A stretch of 64,000 nt of DNA from Symsagittifera roscoffensis (taxonomy: Eukaryota > Xenacoelomorpha > Acoela > Convolutidae): positions 43,318,073 through 43,382,072 of the forward strand of contig NC_087066.1 in NCBI RefSeq assembly GCF_963678635.1, in the 5' to 3' direction. A model generated the notes under the pieces. The model saw only the letters and a list, made by a program, of their open reading frames with translations, was not told the origin of the DNA and made no database searches. The position numbers and the translations under genes are program-made. How positions within the stretch are numbered: the first letter of the stretch is position 1; the number at the start of each line of letters is the position of its first letter. Positions 20,798 through 30,100 of the stretch are shown piece by piece.

Positions 20798-21129
20798 TTA
20801 CGTCCTGAGTGGAGCATGAAAATTGATTGGTTCAATTTTTTTCACAGAAGTAACTTTGTTATCTGCATCGTCTGTCTGGATTTTTCTTCTGGCCATGAAA
20901 ATAGCCTTGGGTACAGAAACTGTCTGACAAGCTATGGATCGCATCAAAACTGGCTCTGGTCCAGCTACAGTGCTTCTCCGAGTTGCAGAGAGAACAGAGT
21001 CGCGTGGTCTTGTCTTGAACTCAGTAGCACTTGCACGTTTGGACCCAGGTAAGGGCACCAGACCCAAAACACCTCCTCTGTATCCGGCATACTGCTTCGA
21101 AGCTCTTGTTCCGAATACGTTGCTGGTGT
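20798..21129 (-). CDS. CFAP157 exon 8 (terminal)
   Basis: Acceptor TGTATTTCAG, then TSNVFGTRASKQYAGYRGG. Contains SIACQTVSVPKA and ends FHAPLRT with TAA at 20798-20800. Basic, low-complexity C-terminus. Confidence 0.8.
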
Positions 21130-24100
21130 CTGAAATACAAAAAAAATCGTTCTCTATGAGTTTTATCAATGTGTGAAAAACTAGAACTTCTAAACTCGGA
21201 CGTCGCAAAACTCAAAAGTAGGCTAGTGTGTTGTGATCAATCTTACACTAGCAAACTTAGCAAGCGAATCGAAAACAGAAAACAACTTCTGACTTTTTTC
21301 GCCGAATTTTTGTACCGTATATGACAATCAACTCAAAGAATCACGTCAAAAACATTTTAAAACAAATAAAAACCAATTTTTGAGCAATGACGAGCTCAAC
21401 GTGGTCGCTAAATTTACTAACAGTTTCGAATTAACTATATATATTTAGTGTTTGAAACAAATATAGATACTGCCGAAATTTGGTCATGTTGAGCTGTTCA
21501 ACTCCCCGCTTATATAAAAAGAATTGTTTTTCCACATAGGTTTTTGATATTGTTCACGAGTTTTTTTGAACTGACTAGTTTCGATGGTGGTATGCGACTT
21601 GATAGTAGTATAAACAGTCGGCTTCTCCACTTGGAACTCCGCCGCCTGAGGCCCCACCCCCATGTTGGAGGCAGAGTTCAAAATACGCATCAGGTGGTGA
21701 ATCAACACTTCCCTCTGGCCAGCCGAGGACGAGGAGGCTCCAGCTGATTCTTCATCTGGGTTGGAGTCCACTGTATTCGGTTCTCGTTTGGACGGGTCAG
21801 GCGGCAAACTCAGTTTGATTGCTTTGGCAGTATCTGACAAAAATTAAAAACTAGTTATATTCATGTCACATGTATCATATATTACCTTTAACAGTAGCAG
21901 CGTTAAGGGGGAGCGGGATTAGCGACCCCTTTCCTTGTCCGCCAAACACTGGTTGCCAAAGTTTCAGAGGATTTTTTTCTAGTACAATTTCATTGACCCC
22001 GATTTTGACCAACATCTAAATTTCTCTAAAGTAATAAGAGTTGAAGCCAAACCAGATAGATTCTAGCAATATCAATCATTGGGTATCTTTTAAAACTGAA
22101 GATCAAGAGCAAAACATCTATCTATAGTATCTTCTAATCGGGGCTGTGTATATTAGGCGAAAATTATATTAGGCGAAAATAAAAGTGTTAAATTTAGGCG
22201 AATTATTTGATAATAACTCTGTTTTTTTTTAAAGCAAAATCCCCTGAATTTTCCAGAAGACATTGACAAGAAGCGGTTAAAGACTACAAAGCCGTTTGTC
22301 GGTTCAAGGTCGCGATAACCGCCTCTAATTTTCGTAAAGAGTCCTCTGTTGGCAAGCTCGCAACATGTCACTATTTTAACGTTGATTTGCTGTTTGAATA
22401 ATATTACGTGTATTTTGTATGTAGCAATGAAATGACATAAGTAATCACATACAGTTTCTGCAAAATCTACACTTTTTTTTATCAAAATTTTTGCCTAATT
22501 TTAAGACTTCTATTTTCGCCTAAAATAGTTTTCGCCTAAAATAGCCGCCACTTCTAATCAATCAGACCCAAACTGCATTCACTGCAAGACTTTCCTCAAC
22601 TGAGAGTTACAGTCCTTAAGTATGTCTTTTTCAAACCATACAGTTTCAAACTCACCTCGACATGAAAGAAGATCTTCAAAAGTTATACAATTTAAACATT
22701 AATATAGCAATAACATGACAATTTTCTGGCATTTTTTGAGAAAACTTCTTTTTAATAATTATTATGATATTTTTGTTCTCAAAATTTGTGAATTTGAAGC
22801 ACAAGCGGTTGGGTGGCCCCAACTTTGATGCAGTCAAGTTACTTTTCTGGGGGGTATCGGTTAAAAAATTTGGAGGTATCGGGTTAACGTTTTGGTGGGA
22901 ATCGGGGTTTTCATTTTTTGAAAACTGTTCCCACTCAAAAAACCATGGAGATATGTCCCCGTGGAATGAATCAGGGAGTTTTAATGCTAAATTCAATAAA
23001 CATGTCTTTGATGGTGACCCTAGTCGATCAAGGGAGGTTATCTTGCAAGATCTTGCAAGATGGAGGTTATCTTGCAAGATTTTGCAAGATGGAGGTTATC
23101 TTGCAAGAATCTTGGAAGAAGGTGGCTATCTTGCAAGAATCTTGCAAGATAACCATCCCAAAATTTCTGTCGAAAAAGACAAAAAATAACAGAAACTAGG
23201 TGTAAGATCAATACAAGTTGATTCTAGAACGAGAATCCAAAACTTTTTCGAGTTGATCTGAAAAAAGCTTACATTTTTTTCAAAATTGACAATTTGAATC
23301 GTTAAAAATTATGCAGAGAGTGCTCGCGATAAATCATATGTGTTCTGTTTTGCAGTGATTCAAATTTTCCCGAACTCAGAAAAAAACTTCAAATATTTTT
23401 GATATTTGTTTTGTTTTTCCAATCAAAAAAAAAATGATCAAGTTCTTATTAGCTTTTAATGAGCCAAAATTTTTGTCAGTTTAATAGTTTTTTAATTAAA
23501 AAAATATATTTTTTTTCCAAAAAAATTACCCAGTAGCATCAAGCAACATTACCCAGCTCAGAAAATTAACCAAATCAATTGGATGTAGTTCTTAAGCAGG
23601 GGTGCAGCAACGATTCTCCGCGAAGAGCTGAAACCTTGTTTGTTGATTGTTTCCCTTGTGGATAAATAGTCTTAAAATTGGAATCTTTCGTACCGAGTAG
23701 AAGAGCCTCCAGTTTCCTTCTAGTTCTCCCCTCCTGTCTATTAGTCTCCTGGATCTCTTCTATCCTCTCTCTCAGCTGCTCATTGACCTCCTCTGCCCTG
23801 TCATGTCTCTCTCTCACCCTCTCCATGCCCACTATGCTCTCTCTGTGCTCCTCTATGGCCAACTCTAGCTCCTTACTCTGTGCCTCGTACTCCTGCACCA
23901 AACCCTCCATTCCTGAAACAAAACGGACAGTAAAGTATCGGCGGTGAATCAATATAAATTATGTTCAGGCGGAAAATATACAAAGTTCACTATAAATGAC
24001 AGTTTACTATATTTAGCACAACGTGGGAGATCGCCATTGAATCAACAGACCCGTTGTCAGGTGTCTATTGGTCTGTTTTTAAGTAGTTTCGTCTCCGCCT

Positions 24101-27100
24101 CTCAATCAATAGCTCGGATGCTCGAAACCCCACTATCAATTTAGTATACATTGAAACTTTTAGAAAAAACGCCTTTAGGAAAATTTGAAGACTGGTCGGT
24201 GAAAATGGATGTCATAAAATAAAACCAAAAGGGGCCCCATCGTTTTCCTAAAGGAACTTTTTCTAAAGGCGCCGATGTATACTAATATTGAAGAGGAGCG
24301 CGCGCCGAAAAAAAAAATTAACTATTCAGTTTCACCAAGTAGTTACCATCCAAAATATCTCAGTCGAAGCCTAGAAGTATTTATAACTCATACACGACTG
24401 CCCCCTCCACCCCCCCCCTAACACCGCCGCCCAAAGTAATACAAACAAACATGATTTGACATTTTTTGACACTTGTGTAGCAAGAGTTGTAAGGTTTTTG
24501 ACAATGTACTTAGTCTTGATATATTTTGAGTCCTAATTTGCTTACATGTATTTCAAGCTGCACTTGAGATTTGAAAAAATCAACAAAACTCCAAAAATAG
24601 CAGGTTCCGAAATTAAAACGCTACATCTTCAAATAAGTGTAACCTTTGGTAAGTGGTGAGACGAAAATACTATACAGACGCGTTTAACTTTAGTGAGTAA
24701 GGCGTAATTGAAAAAAAAAACATATACAACAAAAAATAACATTTCTGAAAAAAATTTAAGAAATTTTTTTTTTGATTTTTTGATTTTTTTTGCTGAATTT
24801 TTTGCTTAATTTCTGCCTTAACTTCTGCTTAATTTTTTTTCCAGAATCTAATTTACATTAGAAGAAGCAGCAAATAAACCCTTCCAAACCTTACGATCTC
24901 ACCACATGGCTACCCCCTTTGGTACTATTTTAAGGCATCCATTTTCGGCTGACCGACCCTAACGTTTTCTAAAGGCACCTTTGGCGTCTATATATACTAT
25001 ATTGGACAAGGGAGCAAGCTAATACGGTGTCAAAACTTTCCACAAAATTGCCTAAAAACAAGTTTTGCGGCCTGTTTTGTCAAAAAATTGCCAGCGGCGC
25101 ACAACATTTTGTCAAGACAGGTTCTTTACAGCGATTTAGGAAAACTTTTTTAAAATAGCACTTATTTAAAATCTGCCCCCCGCCCTCGAAAAAAACCTGA
25201 ATCTTCTCCTGGAAATAAGCATTGAAAGTTTCAGAAGAAGCCTTGAAAAGTTATTTCTCGTAACAGAAATTTCGTTTTCAAACTTGTGAAAGCAAGTTTT
25301 CTATGGTTGCATACCTTGTTTGTAAAGACTCTTGACCTAATTTTAAAAAGTGGATATGAAAATGGACTTAAGGTGTACATAATTAAATATTTGTGATATT
25401 AGGGCTACATAGAGGTCTACTTAAGAGAGTGCGAATTTATAAAAACCAAACAAAAGCAGTATCAGATTTTTGACAGCTACACTTGGTCTGCTTATTTGAC
25501 AGTTGCTTTGGTAGGAAAATCTCGAAATTTTTTTGAAAGCCCTATTAAATAATCAATTTGTTAAAATGGGAGTTTCTTTGATTCAGTACTTTTATTGTAA
25601 GGCTAGTATTTCACTCAGAACTTTAAGGTGTTCATGGGTAGTTATATAGAATTTTTCATGTATAATTTAGATGGTAAAAAAATTGAAGGGCCTTGATATG
25701 TTACATTTGTTTAGTTGTTAAATTTTTCTTGACGCAACTTCTTATCCATACGGATATATATGATATCCAATAAAAAGAACAACAACTACTGAAACAGAAT
25801 TATACTTCAGACTGACGAATAACAACTACTAAAACAAAATTATTTTTCAGACTGACGAATGATCAACACCTTCAGTTGAACCTATAAGAGTAATTATAAA
25901 AAAGCACCTATAAAACTGAATTCCATAAAATAGTCAAAACAGGTCTCTGTCTTTCAAATGTTTCGATGTCAGTTTCGATTGGACCTAAGCCTAACTGAAT
26001 GAATTTTCTGAATGATTCGTTCTTCTCTTATTTTTCTCGTCAACGCATGGCTTATGTCTAGTTGCTTACCGATTATTATCACGCTATCTCGTGAGTAGTA
26101 CATGGCGCAGCCAGCAGTTCAGAACAACTCACTAGGTACTTCACCATTTTGGAAAAATACCGTGGTTGAACCACCCACCGAGTGGGAAATAAGGAATCAA
26201 CAAATATTTTTGAGAATTAACGCAAAAGCGGTATCATTCTCCAAAATGTATTACAAAATCTACCACCAGCGAGAAAACTACAGTAGCCGTTGTATGCGTA
26301 TGCACTTCAAATTAACCGTGAAACAACACTCAAGCCAAGGACTGCAACCACAGAAACCAGGAACAAAAAGTATAATTGGAAAAGCAATGTATTCACATCG
26401 ATAATTTTGGTCCAGCAGCATACCATGTGACGAGTCCCATAACAAAGTACGCAATTTTTATAGCTCTGCCTAGAAGCGAAACGCATATACGACTCAGTCA
26501 AAAAAACTAACCCAAAATGAAGATTCAGAAAACTACGACTAGAAAATTTTGGAGTCAGCTAACCACACAGTTGGTTAAACCGTGAAATGTCATTTTCGAT
26601 TGATATGAAGCTTTTACTGGGAAATACAATTCAACAGAAACGCTGAAATTTTAGCACTGAGGTCTACCCGATCTATTGAAGAAAAGACACATTAAGTGCG
26701 TGGCTGGCCAGTACGGTGATCTAGAAGTAGAAATTATGAAGACCTTTTTACGGAGAACATATCCTAAGAAAATCAAACAGACCTTATGGCCAAAAATAAA
26801 ACGCCAGAGCAGGCGTTCGACTATGGAATCAGGGAACAAGGACTAAAAAATCAGTTGCAGATAAGAAAATATAGACTAACGGTATCTGCAGGAGGACCAA
26901 GCTGAGAAGTGAACTCAAAATTAATTTGGTACTTTCAGAGACGCGGCGACTACAGAAACAATCAATTAAGTGGACGAGGACGAGCGTATTTCTTAAGATA
27001 AGGTTATCAAAGGACGACATCGGAACAAAAACAACTCTGCTTCAAGTGTGGAAATCCGTTCGGACACGGACACCAGCAGCAATTTCCAGCTTAAGACGAA

Positions 27101-30100
27101 ATCAACAATTGGAGCACAAAACGCGGTCAATTTGCAAATCTGTGTAAATCCACAGACGTTAACGCAATACAGGATGAGCAAAATCAAGACCAACCGGTGC
27201 AGCAAAATAGACATAGCGGCATCGTTGTTTGTAAGGCTGTTTTTTAAAAAGATATTTAGGGTGTTCATGAGTAGTATGTAAGTGTTTTTTGGGGCCTAGG
27301 AAATTAGAAGATAAGCAAATTAGACGGATGATACAAAAACGAAAGTAGACGAAATGTACATTCTTACAGATCGCGCATTTTATACGAAAAAGCTATGAAA
27401 AGGAAAGGGCCAACAAAACTTTTTCTTAAGAGTCAAGTTTCATAAATACAAGAAGATCATAAATGTCAAAACCAACAAAACAATTGGTTTAAATTAACAT
27501 AAAATTAAAAAATCCGAAAACTACCAGAGAGTTTTAAATTCACTAAAATTATGGATGATTGACTTGCAAAATTTTTGGTCACTGAAATTTAACTGTTGTC
27601 TGCAAACAATTTTATTTTCTCACGCAATTTGTCTGCAAACAATTTTAATCTCTCTCACGTTTGTCTATTTTCTCACAATTGCAGTTTCGCAAAATCGTCT
27701 AATTTCCCTATAAGTACCTCCGTCTAATTTGCTTATCGTCTTATTTCTCAACCCCCGTTTTAATAGATATGTACGTGTGTTTAGAGTGTTTACTTAGTGT
27801 GTTTAGTGTGTTTACGTTGATGCAAAATTTAAGGGCCTTATTGATATGTAAGAAATAATTTTGTCTGATTTTTGTTGTGAAGTTACTGTCGAAGTTCCTT
27901 TCGAAGGAACTACCAGGAGTTAGCATCTTGTCTTAGAAGCTTAAACTTCACTGAAAGACTTCCAGGAAAAAATTCAAGCCTGTTTTCAAAATAACTTTTT
28001 TGAAAAAACTTATGTTATTTTCTGTCTCCACAATGCTGTCTTAAGTTCAAATTCATTGAATATCAGTATTGTTGTTCTAAATTTTCATATTCTTGCTTGT
28101 GGCGCAGAAAAGAAGGCCAAATTATATCTTTTTAACTCCTGGCATTTTGAAAATGCCATTTTGGTTATTTTGGCAGTGCTCAAAATTTCAAGTATATATC
28201 ATATTGCGTAGATGGGCCGTTACCTTGACCAAGCAATCAGTCCGAAGACACCATTTATATCTAGCTCGCCCCTTCTTCTCTCCCCCTCGCTTGTGTGACG
28301 CCACAACATTACCCCCCCCCCTTTTAACTGTATTGCTTGCCTTTACTCTTGTCGAGCATGACTCGAATTTGTTGGAGGTTCTTGTTGAACTTCTTGCTTA
28401 GTTCCTTCTCGTTGAATTCGAGCATCTCAGCCAAGAGTCTGTTCTGCTTGGCCCTGTACTTGTACGCGTCATTCTCCTCTATCAACGCCACAGTCCTTTC
28501 CGAGTACCTATACCACAGAAGAACGAAGATTTGATGAAAAGAAAGAAACAATATCTCGTGAGAAATAAGAAACCAAATATGTGCGATTTGATAGTTTATA
28601 GAAAAAGCTAGTCACAAAATTTACATCACCTTTTTTTGTAAATGGATGGAATGTTTGGAAAAGCGTATGCGTATTACATGACAAGCATTTTTCATAATAT
28701 GGAATTGCATTTTTTTTTAGTTTTTTCATTGTATGGAATTGTATAATCCGGCACATTCGGATCATTTATTCACAAAGGAAAGGAGCAAAACAACACACGA
28801 GCTCCTCAGTTTTTTACGGAGAAGTTTCTCTATCCTACTCTGGTTAAAAATATTTTTGATAATTTTCTTGGCTAAGAATTGTTGCCTCGCATGAACGTGT
28901 TGTACTTGGTATTGTAAAATTAACAGAAGGTCTCAACAACAAAAAAATCAGCGAAAAAATTGAGCGATGAATCCATCGAATTTTCAAAATTTTACCAAAA
29001 TGAAGGTGTTATGAAAGAGTTCAAGGCCAACGATATATGGCGTTATTGACGTAATAATGCTGGTGACGTTATTACACCAACATTTGTGAGGTAATACTGA
29101 CTGCGACTGACCTCTGGAGACTCTTGTTGAGGGTGAGATTCTCTTTGAGTGCGCGTTTGTTGGTGTCATCCATCTGTTTGTCGGACACTTTCCTGAACTC
29201 AGTGGCCAGATTGGACACTTTGTCCGCCGCCTCCTTCCGCAGCCGGTCTTTGTCCACCACCATCTGGCGTTCCAGCTCATAAATCACCTAGAAGCAACAC
29301 CTAAGACACTCTGAAAGGACACCGTTTCGATCGCACTTCGCCATCAAAGAAAAACCCACAAAAAATCTCTTTTATTTTGCAAAAGTCACGAAAAAAACTC
29401 CAGCATGATTGAATAACTGAATAATTATGAGTGTTTAACTAACTTATGGTTAAATCAACGGTGGCCGCTTTGAATTTCAAATTGTTGGCTTTAGAAAAAA
29501 TAGGAGTCGATAAAATTTCCACCCACTCTTTGAGAGAACCCTTGATCGGCCCTATGTATTTGATATATACCTTCTGCTGTTCCTGCAGCTGTCGGTTCAG
29601 TTCCGCCTCTATCTTGTCGAACTTGGCCATCAGCTCAGCCCTCTGCACCTCGTACTCCTTCATGCTGCCCAGTTTGTTGCTCAAGTTCTCCCCCTCCGCA
29701 CTCAAAACCACCTTAGTCTCGTGGTACTCCGTCTCTGAATGAACCAACTGTTGAACTTTTCAAGAGTAACAAAAACGCGCTCTTCTCAAATTTGAAAAAC
29801 AGCTCAATACTGACGCTCAATACTGAAGTTTTGGTTTTTCTATTAGTTTTCTAAATAGCTTGAAAAAATTGTGAAATTTTGCTGGCACGGATCCACGGTT
29901 TTCCCGAAGCCCACCCTCTCAAATCAGCTGCTGCATGTTTGGATCTCACCATCAAATTCAGTTTTTACGGAGAAGAAATTTTCTTTTGTGATTTAAGGTA
30001 TGTATGCATTTCTTTGCTATATAGTTTTTTTTATGATTTCTATTTTTTTGAATTACTTGTTAAAGTAGGGTTTGAAATTGAACTGTAGTTACCTAGTGAC

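Larger units (their letters stand above)
25597..27900 (+). mobile_element. Decayed Ty3/gypsy element with matching LTR remnants
   Basis: The left LTR remnant starts TGTAAGGCT at 25597 with GGTGTTCATGGGTAGT and later AAGGGCCTTGATATGT. The right remnant starts TGTAAGGCT near 27230 with GGTGTTCATGAGTAGT. It is then interrupted by element B (27291-27755) and resumes with AAGGGCCTTATTGATATGT at about 27832. Between them lies a gag relic. A 40-bp tandem duplication (AACAACTACT...GACTGACGAAT) lies at 25786-25861. It is antisense to CFAP157, in intron 5. Confidence 0.7.

Noticed and set aside
22153-22485. Minus ORF 110 codons as a gene
   Set aside because: It is the interior of element A, with no recognisable domain.
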